A stretch of 64,000 bases of DNA from Pseudomonas viridiflava (GCF_900601905.1 NZ_UWFA01000500.1:124001-188000); one strand, 5' to 3'. Counted from the stretch's first letter, positions 35,408-44,359 are shown. The notes: generated by a model not told the origin, from the letters alone. Numbers and translations: made by a program.

Positions 35408-36625
35408 TCAATGCAATTGCGCGATCAGCAGCAAATTACGCGGAGTTATCGGGCTCTCACAAAAGGTGCCCACGCGGACTTGATAGTGCTGCTCCTGCAG
35501 ATAAAGCGCGCGGTCGAGCACCAGCCAGAGCTCCAGCGGACGCCGGAACACATTGCGAACCAATTCCAGATTGCGCACCTGAGCCAGGCGTTCCCAGCCC
35601 GTGGCTTCAAGGCTGGGCCAGTGTTGCTCACCCACCTCCGGCAAGCCTTTGAGCGCGGCCAGATCACGGCAATAGGTCGCGAAAGGTTTGTCCAGCCAGG
35701 CGCTGGGCAGAGAGGGTGTTGGCAGGTATTCGTCGACACTGCGCACTTGCCGTTGCAATAAATCAAAGGCCAGGCGCTGCGCCATGGACTGATCGCGCTG
35801 ACGCTTTACCCTTGCGCCAGCCGTCACCGTTTCACTCATCGGCAGGCCAAGATCGTCGCGGGACAGTTTCAATGCCGAGGCCTGACCTTCGCTGGACAAA
35901 GGCTGGTAATGCTCGGTGCTTATCCGGTTATAGCAGCACGGCGCTATGGCCATTTGCGCACAGCCGACCTGGCTGGCCAGGCGCATCAACTGCACATGCA
36001 AATCGCCGCAGGCATGCAGCGCCACGGGGGTGTGATGGCTTTGCAGGCGGCGCCAGGCATCATCGGCCATCACGTCCTGATGCACATGGCTGGCCTCGAT
36101 GTTGAGGCGGGCGCTGAGTGCGCGTCCCGCCTGCACCAGCTTGGCGTCGTACTCAAGGCAGGTTAGCGCCTGATCATTACGCAGCAGCCGTCGCCCAAGG
36201 TGACCTTTGCCGGAACACCAGTCCAGCCAGTGCTCAGGGTGGCGCGCAAAGTCCAGGCGGCTGGCGAAGGCTTCGATCTGTTGCCACTTACGCCCCGGCA
36301 CATCAACGCTCATCCGTGGCTCGACCGGCTCCAGGCTGGACGAAGGCAACAATGGCGCATGGCTCAGCTCAGCGGCTTCGGCTGCAAGTTGCGGAAATGG
36401 AAACGGCGCGGCCAGTTGTTCGGGCTGGTTGTGAGCGGCTTCGGCTTCGCTCAGCGAACGTTTTCGCAGCCAGTCTGCGAGTTCGGGGTACTGGCGTTCC
36501 CAGGGCAAATGCAGATGCGTGAAGGGCTTGGGCCGCCACAGGGGTTGCCAGGCGAACAGGAAGCTGTCCAGTGCCCGGAATCGACTGCGCAGCTGTTCGT
36601 CGTGCAAAGCGGAGTGGTGGGCCAT
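35408..36625 (-). CDS. SAM-dependent methyltransferase
   Basis: A 405-residue cytosolic protein. The central domain has WLDWCSGKGHLGRRLL as the SAM-binding loop, CLEYDAKLVQAGR as the acidic loop, and VALHACGDLH and APCCYNR motifs, features shared with the METTL25/GSTCD-like methyltransferase group. The N-terminal 120 residues carry no recognised domain. The ATG at 36625 is preferred to 36655. The substrate is unknown. A hairpin separates it from the solute-binding protein gene upstream. Confidence 0.75.
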   Translation of the reverse strand: MAHHSALHDEQLRSRFRALDSFLFAWQPLWRPKPFTHLHLPWERQYPELADWLRKRSLSEAEAAHNQPEQLAAPFPFPQLAAEAAELSHAPLLPSSSLEPVEPRMSVDVPGRKWQQIEAFASRLDFARHPEHWLDWCSGKGHLGRRLLRNDQALTCLEYDAKLVQAGRALSARLNIEASHVHQDVMADDAWRRLQSHHTPVALHACGDLHVQLMRLASQVGCAQMAIAPCCYNRISTEHYQPLSSEGQASALKLSRDDLGLPMSETVTAGARVKRQRDQSMAQRLAFDLLQRQVRSVDEYLPTPSLPSAWLDKPFATYCRDLAALKGLPEVGEQHWPSLEATGWERLAQVRNLELVRNVFRRPLELWLVLDRALYLQEQHYQVRVGTFCESPITPRNLLLIAQLH

Positions 36626-36645
36626 GGGCAGCTCGAATAAGTAAA

Positions 36646-36661
36646 CCCGGCTCAAGCCGGG
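36646..36661 (-). terminator. Hairpin after the solute-binding protein gene
   Basis: CCCGGCT and AGCCGGG pair around a 2-base loop; on the minus strand TTTAC follows. It is a modest terminator between the solute-binding gene and the methyltransferase. Confidence 0.45.
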
Positions 36662-36679
36662 CCCACAGTATCGCTGCTG

Positions 36680-37444
36680 TCAGAGAATGCTGAAAGGAAA
36701 GTACTTGTCGTTGATTTTCTTGTAGGTGCCGTCTTCGATGATTTCCTTGATGGCCAGATTGAGACGCGCGCGCAGTGGATCGTTCAAACGCACCGCGATG
36801 CCCATCTTGTCGTTGTCCAGCACTGCGTCGCCCTTGAACTCGAAGCTCATGCCAGGCTCGCTCTTGAGCCATTCGTAGGCGACGTATTTGTCGGCCAGCA
36901 CGGCGTCGACATGGCCAGCAGCGAGGTCGGCGAAGGCAGCTTCCTGGGAGTCATACAGACGCAGGGTGATGTCCATACCCAGGTTTTCCTGCAACCAGAC
37001 CGAGGACTGGGTCGACGCCTGGGTGCCCAGGGTCTTGCCCAGCAGCGAGTCGCGAATAGAGGCTTTGTCGGTTTTGATATCAGCCGTCTTGGCGGCCACG
37101 AATTGCAGCTTGTTGGAATAGTAGGGCGTGGTGAAGTCCACCAGCTTGCTGCGTTCTTCGGTGATCGACATGGACGAAATCAGGAAATCGAACTGGTTGC
37201 TGACCAACGCCGGGATGATGCCGTCCCAGTCGGCGATGACCACTTCACACTCAACCTTCATCTTGGCGCACAGCGCTTTACCGATCTCCACGTCAAAGCC
37301 TGACGCCTGGCCGCTGGCGTCCTTGCTGTTAAACGGTGGATTGGCCCCTTGAACACCCATCTTCAACGTTTCTACGGCAAAAGCGCTGGTCGTGAACGCC
37401 AGAGTGGCGGCGACGGCCAACAGGAATTTTTGGTACGTCTGCAT
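36680..37444 (-). CDS. Periplasmic amino-acid-type solute-binding protein
   Basis: A 254-residue family-3 solute-binding protein with a signal peptide (cut near AFA, about residue 23). GVQGANPPFNSKDASGQASGFDVEI and DFLISSMSITEERSKLVDFTTPYY are typical of polar amino-acid receptors. No permease or ATPase gene lies beside it, so it is an orphan that may serve another transporter or a sensor. The ligand is unknown. Confidence 0.88.
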   Translation of the reverse strand: MQTYQKFLLAVAATLAFTTSAFAVETLKMGVQGANPPFNSKDASGQASGFDVEIGKALCAKMKVECEVVIADWDGIIPALVSNQFDFLISSMSITEERSKLVDFTTPYYSNKLQFVAAKTADIKTDKASIRDSLLGKTLGTQASTQSSVWLQENLGMDITLRLYDSQEAAFADLAAGHVDAVLADKYVAYEWLKSEPGMSFEFKGDAVLDNDKMGIAVRLNDPLRARLNLAIKEIIEDGTYKKINDKYFPFSIL

Positions 37445-37568
37445 GGGTGTTGCTCCGGATACGGGTGCTGGACTTGGGGGCGGTTGGGGAGTGGCTGCTG
37501 TTCGACCTGATTTAAGTGCAAACGTCGCGGGTTAGGCAAAGGTTTTGTTGCGCAGATGTGCACACATG

Positions 37569-37604
37569 ACCTGTGGGAGCGCCACCCCGGTCGCTCCCAC
37601 AGGT
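37569..37604. repeat. Single perfect REP-like hairpin
   Basis: ACCTGTGGGAGCG and CGCTCCCACAGGT are exact inverse copies around about ten bases. The outer sequence equals that of REPIN arms but the core is absent. Confidence 0.85.
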
Positions 37605-37655
37605 AAGCCTCGCTCCATCAGAGTGCCCGGCAATCCAGATAAATCCTGCAATTTT

Positions 37656-37676
37656 GTGCTTTTAAATCCAAAGCAC
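37656..37676. promoter_or_regulatory. Candidate operator dyad upstream of the permease
   Basis: GTGCTTT, seven bases, AAAGCAC is a perfect dyad in AT-rich DNA about 270 bp before the permease start. The binding protein is unknown. Confidence 0.35.
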
Positions 37677-37945
37677 TCAGATAGTGCGCGTTACCGCGAA
37701 CTGGGTATTTTTGGTGCGCTTTTGCAAGTTCGGGGTGGGGCGCTCGGTAACAAATTGTCTTACTCTCAAGCTGAAACGTTTAACTCACGCCAAATTGCAC
37801 CGCTTTAATCCGCACGTTTCCGTGGGCGACGTCGTTTTTGAAACATTTTGGCGCAGATCTTGCGTCAAAAATAAAAAACAGGACCGTAGCTTTCTCTTTA
37901 CGACGAGCTGCGGGGGCAGTCGCTCCTCACGCAAAGGTAGTCTCA

Positions 37946-39337
37946 ATGAGCAGCATCCCTAACGCTACAGAGCTCGATCAGGGGCTCAAACCTCGGCACA
38001 TCACCATGCTGTCTATCGCCGGTGTGATTGGTGCCGGTCTGTTCGTTGGCTCCGGTCACGCCATTGCCGAGGCCGGGCCTGCCGTGCTGCTGGCCTATGC
38101 CGCAGCCGGGACGCTGGTGGTGCTGGTCATGCGCATGCTGGCCGAGATGGCCGTGGCTTCTCCGGATACCGGTTCATTTTCGACTTACGCCGATCGCGCC
38201 ATCGGGCATTGGGCCGGTTTCACCATCGGTTGGTTGTATTGGTGGTTCTGGGTGCTGGTGATTCCACTGGAAGCCAACGCCGCGGCAACCATCCTGCACG
38301 CCTGGTTCCCGGACATCGGCATCTGGGTGTTCACCCTGGTCATCACCTTGCTGCTGACCGCGACCAACCTGTTCAGCGTGAAGAACTACGGAGAATTCGA
38401 GTTCTGGTTCGCCCTGATCAAGGTCCTGGCGATCATCGGGTTTGTGGTGCTGGGTGCGGCGGCCATTTTCGGTTTGCTGCCCGACAGCCAGGTCAGCGGC
38501 GTCAGCCATCTCTATGACACCCAAGGCTTCCTGCCCAATGGCATGGGCGCGGTATTGGCCGCGATGCTGACCACCATGTTCTCGTTCATGGGCACCGAGA
38601 TCGTCACCATTGCTGCCGCTGAATCGAAAGATCCGGAGAAACAGATCACCAAGGCCACCAACTCGGTGATCTGGCGAATCTGTCTGTTCTATCTGGTGTC
38701 GATCTTTATCGTCGTGGCGCTGGTGCCATGGAACGATCCGCGTCTGGCTGAGGTGGGTTCCTACCAGACCGTGCTGGACATGATGGGCATTGCGAACGCC
38801 AAGCTGATCGTCGATATCGTGGTCTTGATTGCGGTGACCAGTTGCCTGAACTCGGCACTCTATACCGCCTCGCGGATGCTCTACTCGCTGGGCAAACGTG
38901 GCGATGCGCCTGCGGTTGCGACCCGCACCAGCAAAAGCGGCACGCCTTACTGGGCAGTGATCTTGTCCACGGCTGCGGCGTTCCTGACGGTATTCGCCAA
39001 CTACGTGGCTCCGGCTGCCGTGTTTGAGTTCCTGCTGGCCAGCTCTGGCGCCATCGCGCTGCTGGTGTATCTGGTGATTGCCGTTTCCCAGCTGCGCATG
39101 CGTCAGAAGAGCATTGCCGCAGGCGAGCAGCTGTCGTTCCGCATGTGGTTGTTCCCGTACCTGACCTGGTTGGTGATCGTGTTCATCATCGGGGTGCTGG
39201 GGATCATGCTGGTTCAGGAAGCCCACCGCGTGGAAATCCTCGCCACGGGCCTGCTGAGTGTTCTGGTAATCGCCACCGGCGTGCTGGTGGCGCGTCGTCG
39301 CAAGGCCGAGCGGGTTGGGAAGGTGGTGTTGAATTGA
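37946..39337 (+). CDS. gabP: Amino-acid permease, GABA permease type
   Basis: A 463-residue APC-family inner-membrane transporter with twelve hydrophobic segments. GLKPRHITMLSIAGVIGAGLFVGSG is the family start, and FWVLVIPLEANAAATILHAWFP and FSFMGTEIVTIAAAESK match what I recall of Pseudomonas GabP. It imports 4-aminobutyrate or a related amino acid with protons. ATG at 37946 is chosen after AAAGG; the frame to 37838 lacks a ribosome site. No gabD or gabT is adjacent. Confidence 0.82.
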   Translation: MSSIPNATELDQGLKPRHITMLSIAGVIGAGLFVGSGHAIAEAGPAVLLAYAAAGTLVVLVMRMLAEMAVASPDTGSFSTYADRAIGHWAGFTIGWLYWWFWVLVIPLEANAAATILHAWFPDIGIWVFTLVITLLLTATNLFSVKNYGEFEFWFALIKVLAIIGFVVLGAAAIFGLLPDSQVSGVSHLYDTQGFLPNGMGAVLAAMLTTMFSFMGTEIVTIAAAESKDPEKQITKATNSVIWRICLFYLVSIFIVVALVPWNDPRLAEVGSYQTVLDMMGIANAKLIVDIVVLIAVTSCLNSALYTASRMLYSLGKRGDAPAVATRTSKSGTPYWAVILSTAAAFLTVFANYVAPAAVFEFLLASSGAIALLVYLVIAVSQLRMRQKSIAAGEQLSFRMWLFPYLTWLVIVFIIGVLGIMLVQEAHRVEILATGLLSVLVIATGVLVARRRKAERVGKVVLN

Positions 39338-39362
39338 TGGGGTATTGAATCCCGGCGCCGAA

Positions 39363-39453
39363 CCTGTGGGAGCGAGGCTTGCCCGCGATAAGGGCACTGC
39401 GGTTCAAAGAGAACCGCGTCCAGCCATATCGCGGGCAAGCCTCGCTCCCACAG
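39363..39453. repeat. REPIN (GAGGCTTGCCCGCGATA type)
   Basis: Arms CCTGTGGGAGCGAGGCTTGC and GCAAGCCTCGCTCCCACAG are exact inverse copies. It lies between convergent gabP and the DUF3010 gene. Confidence 0.92.
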
Positions 39454-39464
39454 AATCAAATCGC

Positions 39465-39884
39465 CTACAGATTCCTCATCAACCCCGAACACGCCGCCTT
39501 GTACGCTTCATGCTGGTACTTGTTCAGCGAAGAGGGCAGGGCGAAGTCGTGTTTTTTGTTCTGGGCGTTGATGGTCTGGGGTGACAGCAGGGTCACTTCG
39601 CAGTCCTTCAACAGCTGGAATACCGTCTCGATCTTGAAGGTGGTCGGGCCACCGGCGAACTCGCCTTTTTTGCTGCGCTTTTTGATAACGACATGGCTGA
39701 TGCCGTTTTCCCTCACGAAGCTGGCGATCTGTGCAGCAAAGGCCTGGACGTTTGCCGATTGATCGTCGTCTTCCAGCGCCAGCTTCTTGATTGCCAACGG
39801 CAGATGTTCGAGGCCACCTTGCTGGCGAGTCGCCAAGGCGAAGATCGCCTCGCTGCCTTTGATTTCCACACCACAAATAATCAT
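39465..39884 (-). CDS. DUF3010 family protein
   Basis: A 139-residue cytosolic protein beginning MIICGVEIKGSEAIFAL, a beta-strand pattern like RuvC-type folds, with VVIKKRSKKGEFAGGPTTFK in the middle. It matches the DUF3010 family, whose function is unknown. It stands alone. Confidence 0.82.
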   Translation of the reverse strand: MIICGVEIKGSEAIFALATRQQGGLEHLPLAIKKLALEDDDQSANVQAFAAQIASFVRENGISHVVIKKRSKKGEFAGGPTTFKIETVFQLLKDCEVTLLSPQTINAQNKKHDFALPSSLNKYQHEAYKAACSGLMRNL

Positions 39885-39945
39885 TGAAACGCCTTCACTT
39901 CATAGCCTTCAGAGATAAGGCAGACACCATAGCTCACGAGTGTGT

Positions 39946-40356
39946 TCATTCCTGGGCAATCGACTCCAGGTACTCCGAGCGCTCATCGCTCATGCGTGCC
40001 AGGCAGTCGTTTTCAGCGATGGTGTAGGCCTTGCTGCCCGCCGCTGATGGGAAGACTTCAACCGCACAATCGGCGTCGCGCAGCTTTTCCCAGGCTTGCT
40101 GGGCGCTCTTGAGCTTGCTGGTGAAATCGTTGAATTGCGTCTTGTTGGCGACGAACTGGCTTTGCACCCGCTGCAGTAGGTTCTGGAAGTTCTCCTTGAG
40201 CAACTCCTCAGCGGTTTCCCGGCTGTATTTGGAGCATTCCAGGGTTTGCTTGTCTTCGTCGACCCCATCGCACGGTGAAACGTCAGGATTTTGAGCCGCG
40301 TGAGCGCCTGTGATGCCCGTAGCCAGTAGCGTCAAAGCCAGAAATACCGTTTTCAT
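39946..40356 (-). CDS. Secreted LprI-like (DUF1311) protein
   Basis: A 136-residue protein with a signal peptide (cut near AHA, about residue 20) and four cysteines in the mature part (SPCDG, LECSK, DADCAV, ENDCLARM) that suit two disulfides. The family includes LprI, a lysozyme inhibitor; most members are uncharacterised. There is no linked gene. Confidence 0.75.
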   Translation of the reverse strand: MKTVFLALTLLATGITGAHAAQNPDVSPCDGVDEDKQTLECSKYSRETAEELLKENFQNLLQRVQSQFVANKTQFNDFTSKLKSAQQAWEKLRDADCAVEVFPSAAGSKAYTIAENDCLARMSDERSEYLESIAQE

Positions 40357-40453
40357 CGAGTCGCTCCGATTCAGTGATGGCCTGAATTCTGGCCTAAGCG
40401 CGGGCTAAAGAACAGGTTGGCGACCACGGGCGGTATCGCGTCCTGTCGACCAT

Positions 40454-40492
40454 TGTCGTTTCTTGACGCTTTCGGCAAGCCCCCTGTCGTTT
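40454..40492 (+). promoter_or_regulatory. Direct repeat upstream of the dimethylglycine cluster
   Basis: TGTCGTTTCTTG (from 40454) and TGTCGTTTTTGC (from 40485) are 31 bp apart, about three helical turns. An AraC-type activator such as GbdR, which controls these genes in P. aeruginosa, is a plausible binder; this is inferred. Confidence 0.35.
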
Positions 40493-40587
40493 TTGCACCC
40501 GGCTCGCCCGTGCCTCAGGCATATGCTGGCCTCAATAGCGCCGGCACACGATTCGGCGCATCAGCATCCATATAAGGGGACAGCCTG

Positions 40588-41565
40588 ATGAGCCCAGCCG
40601 AATTGCACGCCGACAGCATCGTTATTGACGGGCTGATCATTGCCAAATGGAACCGTGAGCTGTTCGAAGACATGCGCAAAGGCGGCCTGACCATGGCCAA
40701 CTGCACCGTATCGGTGTGGGAGGGTTTCCAGGCGACCATCGACAGCATCTGCAAAAGCCAGAAGTTGATGCGCGAGAATAGTGACCTGGTAATGCCGGTG
40801 CGCACCACTGCCGACATCCGCAAGGCCAAGGAGCTGGGCAAGACCGGCATCCTGTTCGGCTTTCAGAATGCCCATGCCTACGAAGACCAGATCGGCTACG
40901 TCGAGATCTTCAAACAGCTGGGCGTGGGCATCGTGCAGATGTGCTACAACACCCAGAATCTGGTGGGCACCGGCTGTTACGAGCGTGATGGCGGGCTCTC
41001 GGGTTTCGGTCGTGAAATCGTTGCCGAGATGAACCGCGTGGGCGTCATGTGCGACCTGTCCCACGTAGGCTCCAAGACTTCTGAAGAAGTCATCCTCGAA
41101 TCTAAAAAACCGGTCTGCTATTCACACTGCCTGCCGTCCGGCCTTAAAGAGCATCCGCGTAACAAGTCAGACGAAGAACTGAAGTTCATCGCCGATCACG
41201 GCGGTTTCGTCGGCGTGACCATGTTCGCGCCGTTTCTGGCCAAGGGCATCGAGTCGACCATCGACGACTACGCCGAAGCCATCGAATACGTGATGAACAT
41301 CGTCGGCGAAGACTCCATCGGCATCGGCACCGACTTCACTCAGGGTCACGGCCAGGACTTCTTCGAATACCTGACCCACGACAAGGGCTACGCCCGCCGC
41401 CTGACCAGCTTCGGCAAGATCATCAACCCGCTGGGCATCCGCACCGTGGGCGAGTTCCCGAACCTGACTGAAACCCTGCTCAAACGCGGCCATGCCGAGC
41501 GCACCGTGCGCAAGATCATGGGCGAGAACTGGGTGAACGTGCTGGCGGACGTCTGGGGCGAATAA
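40588..41565 (+). CDS. Membrane dipeptidase (M19) family protein of the dgc cluster
   Basis: A 325-residue renal-dipeptidase-like protein without a signal peptide. DSIVIDGLIIAKWN at the start, IGFGFQNAHA-type barrel strands, CDLSHVGSKTSEEVILESKKPVCYSH and GIGTDFTQGH give the TIM-barrel and metal-site pattern. The first zinc motif HxD is altered (VIDGLI). It corresponds to the gene next to dgcA in P. aeruginosa (PA5396 region). Its role in dimethylglycine breakdown is not established. Confidence 0.82.
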   Translation: MSPAELHADSIVIDGLIIAKWNRELFEDMRKGGLTMANCTVSVWEGFQATIDSICKSQKLMRENSDLVMPVRTTADIRKAKELGKTGILFGFQNAHAYEDQIGYVEIFKQLGVGIVQMCYNTQNLVGTGCYERDGGLSGFGREIVAEMNRVGVMCDLSHVGSKTSEEVILESKKPVCYSHCLPSGLKEHPRNKSDEELKFIADHGGFVGVTMFAPFLAKGIESTIDDYAEAIEYVMNIVGEDSIGIGTDFTQGHGQDFFEYLTHDKGYARRLTSFGKIINPLGIRTVGEFPNLTETLLKRGHAERTVRKIMGENWVNVLADVWGE

Positions 41566-41648
41566 AGCCACCCGCAACCTAAAACAATCAATCACCCCGC
41601 TGCCATTACGCGCAGTGGGCGTCACCCGAATTTCTGGAGTTTGACCCC

Positions 41649-42179
41649 ATGGCTAAAATCGCCCCGCAACTGCCCATCGAAGTCGACAGCGAAACCGGCA
41701 TCTGGACCTCCGACGCCTTGCCGATGCTTTACGTGCCGCGCCACTTTTTCGTCAACAACCACATGGGCATCGAAGAGGTCCTGGGGGCTGATGCGTACGC
41801 CGAGATTCTCTACAAGGCCGGTTACAAATCCGCCTGGCATTGGTGCGAGAAAGAAGCTGAATGTCATGACCTGGAAGGCGTCGCGGTGTTCGAGCACTAC
41901 ATGAAGCGCCTGTCGCAGCGCGGTTGGGGCCTGTTCAAGATTCAGGACATCGACCTGGAAAAAGGCACTGTCAGCGTCAAGCTGGAGCACTCGGCTTTTG
42001 TCTACGTGTACGGCAAGGTCGGGCGCAAGGTCGACTACATGTTCACTGGCTGGTTCGCCGGTGCCATGGATCAGATTCTCGCCGCCAAAGGCAGCCCGAT
42101 TCGCACAGTGGCCGAGCAGGTTTACGGCGGTTCGGAAGAAGGCCACGACGACGGCCTGTTCATCGTCAAACCGTTGTAA
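41649..42179 (+). CDS. DUF5943-type protein of the dgc cluster
   Basis: A 176-residue soluble protein, MAKIAPQLPIEVDSETGIWT at the start, with several conserved Trp, His and Cys residues (SAWHWCEKEAECHD) and a domain resembling the V4R small-molecule-binding fold. It lies 15 bp before dgcA and equals the PA5397 position in P. aeruginosa. Function is unknown; a ligand-binding or accessory role is inferred. Confidence 0.75.
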   Translation: MAKIAPQLPIEVDSETGIWTSDALPMLYVPRHFFVNNHMGIEEVLGADAYAEILYKAGYKSAWHWCEKEAECHDLEGVAVFEHYMKRLSQRGWGLFKIQDIDLEKGTVSVKLEHSAFVYVYGKVGRKVDYMFTGWFAGAMDQILAAKGSPIRTVAEQVYGGSEEGHDDGLFIVKPL

Positions 42180-42194
42180 GTCGAGGATCGTGTC

Positions 42195-44255
42195 ATGGCT
42201 TTCGAAGCGATGTTTCAGCCTATCCAGATAGGCAAACTCACGATCCGTAATCGGGTATTGAGCACTGCGCATGCCGAGGTCTACGCCACCGATGGCGGGA
42301 TGACCACCGACCGCTATGTGAAGTACTACGAAGAAAAGGCCAAAGGCGGGATTGGCCTGGCGATCTGCGGCGGTTCATCCAGCGTCGCTATCGACAGCCC
42401 GCAAAGCTGGTGGAAGTCGGTCAACCTGGCGACCGATAACATCATCCCGCACTTCCAGAATCTCGCGGACGCCATGCACAAGCACGGCGCCAAAATCATG
42501 ATCCAGATTACCCACATGGGCCGTCGTTCTCGCTGGGACGGCGATCACTGGCCGACGCTGCTGTCGCCTTCGGGCATCCGCGAGCCGGTGCACCGTGCGA
42601 CCTGCAAGACCATCGAGCCGGAAGAAATCTGGCGGGTGATCGGCAACTACGCCAGCGCTGCGGGACGTGCCAAGGCCGGTGGCCTGGACGGCGTGGAGCT
42701 GTCGGCCGTGCACCAGCACATGATCGACCAGTTCTGGAGCCCGCGAGTCAACAAGCGCACTGATGAATGGGGCGGCAGCTTCGAAAACCGCATGCGTTTT
42801 GGCCTGGAAGTCATCAAGGCGGTGCGCAAGGAAGTCGGCCCTGATTTCTGCGTGGGCCTGCGTTTGTGCGGCGATGAATTCCATCCCGATGGCTTGAGCC
42901 ATGAGGACATGAAGGAAATCGCCAAGTACTACGACCAGACCGGCATGATCGATTTCATCGGCGTCGTGGGCTCCGGTTGCGATACCCACAACACCCTGGC
43001 CAACGTCATCCCGAACATGAGTTATCCACCGGAGCCGTTTCTGCATCTGGCGGCCGGCATCAAGGAAGTGGTCAAGGCGCCTGTGCTGCATGCGCAGAAC
43101 ATCAAGGACCCGAACCAGGCCACCCGGATTCTGGAAGGCGGTTATGTCGACATGGTCGGCATGACGCGCGCGCACATTGCCGACCCGCACCTGATCACCA
43201 AGATCAAGATGGGCCAGATCGACCAGATCAAACAGTGCGTGGGTGCCAACTATTGCATCGACCGCCAGTATCAGGGCCTCGACGTGCTGTGCATCCAGAA
43301 CGCCGCGACGTCCCGTGAGTACATGGGCGTGCCGCACATCATCGAAAAAACCACCGGTGCCAAACGCAAGGTGGTGGTCGTGGGTGCCGGGCCTGCGGGC
43401 ATGGAAGCGGCGCGGGTGTCTGCCGAGCGCGGCCATGACGTGACCCTGTTCGAGAAGAAGGAATTCATCGGCGGGCAAATCACCACCGCATCGAAGGCTC
43501 CGCAGCGCGACCAGATCGCCGGTATCACGCGCTGGTTCCAGCTGGAGCTGGCGCGTCTGAAAGTGGACCTGCGTCTGGGCACGGCAGCTGACGCTGAGAC
43601 GATCCTCGACCTGCGCCCGGACATCGTGGTGCTGGCAGTGGGCGGTCATCCTTTTGTGGAACAGAACGAGCATTGGGGCGCGGCGCAAGGCCTGGTGGTC
43701 AGCAGCTGGGACATTCTCGACGGCAAGGTAGCGCCGGGCAAGAACGTGCTGGTCTACGACACCATTTGTGAATTCACCGGGATGTCGACCGCTGATTTCC
43801 TGGCCGACAAAGGCAGCCAGGTGGAAATCGTCACTGACGACATCAAGCCGGGTGTCGCGATTGGCGGGACATCGTTCCCGACTTACTACCGCAGCATGTA
43901 CCCCAAAGAAGTGATCATGACGGGCGACATGATGCTGGAAAAAGTCTACCGCGAAGGGGACAAGCTGGTGGCGGTGCTGGAGAACGAATACACCGGTGCC
44001 AAAGAAGAGCGGGTGGTGGATCAGGTGGTCGTCGAAAACGGCGTGCGCCCGGACGAGGAGCTGTATTACGCACTCAAGGGCGACTCACGCAACAGAGGCC
44101 AGATCGACATCGAAGCCCTGTTCGCCATCAAGCCGCAGCCCTGCTTGAGCGAACCGGGTGACGGGTACTTGCTGTTCCGCATTGGTGACTGCGTGGCACA
44201 GCGCAATACCCACGCGGCGATTTATGACGGCTTGCGGCTTTGTAAAGATTTTTGA
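42195..44255 (+). CDS. dgcA: Dimethylglycine demethylase subunit DgcA
   Basis: A 686-residue flavoprotein of the trimethylamine dehydrogenase/old yellow enzyme group. Residues 1 to about 340 form an FMN TIM barrel; 390-420 hold the FAD site VVVGAGPAGMEAARVS; the rest is a second Rossmann region. The iron-sulfur motif reads C348, A351, C354, C366, so one of four expected cysteines is alanine. It removes a methyl group from dimethylglycine with DgcB, in choline and glycine betaine catabolism. GAGGA precedes the start. Confidence 0.88.
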   Translation: MAFEAMFQPIQIGKLTIRNRVLSTAHAEVYATDGGMTTDRYVKYYEEKAKGGIGLAICGGSSSVAIDSPQSWWKSVNLATDNIIPHFQNLADAMHKHGAKIMIQITHMGRRSRWDGDHWPTLLSPSGIREPVHRATCKTIEPEEIWRVIGNYASAAGRAKAGGLDGVELSAVHQHMIDQFWSPRVNKRTDEWGGSFENRMRFGLEVIKAVRKEVGPDFCVGLRLCGDEFHPDGLSHEDMKEIAKYYDQTGMIDFIGVVGSGCDTHNTLANVIPNMSYPPEPFLHLAAGIKEVVKAPVLHAQNIKDPNQATRILEGGYVDMVGMTRAHIADPHLITKIKMGQIDQIKQCVGANYCIDRQYQGLDVLCIQNAATSREYMGVPHIIEKTTGAKRKVVVVGAGPAGMEAARVSAERGHDVTLFEKKEFIGGQITTASKAPQRDQIAGITRWFQLELARLKVDLRLGTAADAETILDLRPDIVVLAVGGHPFVEQNEHWGAAQGLVVSSWDILDGKVAPGKNVLVYDTICEFTGMSTADFLADKGSQVEIVTDDIKPGVAIGGTSFPTYYRSMYPKEVIMTGDMMLEKVYREGDKLVAVLENEYTGAKEERVVDQVVVENGVRPDEELYYALKGDSRNRGQIDIEALFAIKPQPCLSEPGDGYLLFRIGDCVAQRNTHAAIYDGLRLCKDF

Positions 44256-44270
44256 CGGTTGTGGAAAACC

Positions 44271-44359
44271 CTGTGGGAGCGAGCTTGCTCGCGAATGCTA
44301 TCTGTCAGCCACAGTGATGCTGTCTGACCCGGCGCTTTCGCGAGCAAGCTCGCTCCCAC
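44271..44359. repeat. REPIN inside the dgc cluster
   Basis: Arms CTGTGGGAGCGAGCTTGCTC and GAGCAAGCTCGCTCCCAC are inverse copies. It lies between dgcA and dgcB and could make a stable mRNA hairpin that separates their expression. Confidence 0.9.

Larger units (their letters stand above)
37445..37945. other. Intergenic region upstream of the GabP-like permease
   Basis: This 501-bp gap holds a perfect GC hairpin (37569-37604), a small dyad GTGCTTT/AAAGCAC (37656-37676), a distant inverted GTTACCG/CGGTAAC (37690-37696 and 37745-37751), and a long AT-rich leader before the permease. No gene was found. Confidence 0.6.

Noticed and set aside
37711..37726. TTGGTGCGCTTTTGCA as a sigma-54 promoter before the permease
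   Set aside because: GG and GC are one base too close (nine between instead of ten), a spacing that normally abolishes sigma-54 use.
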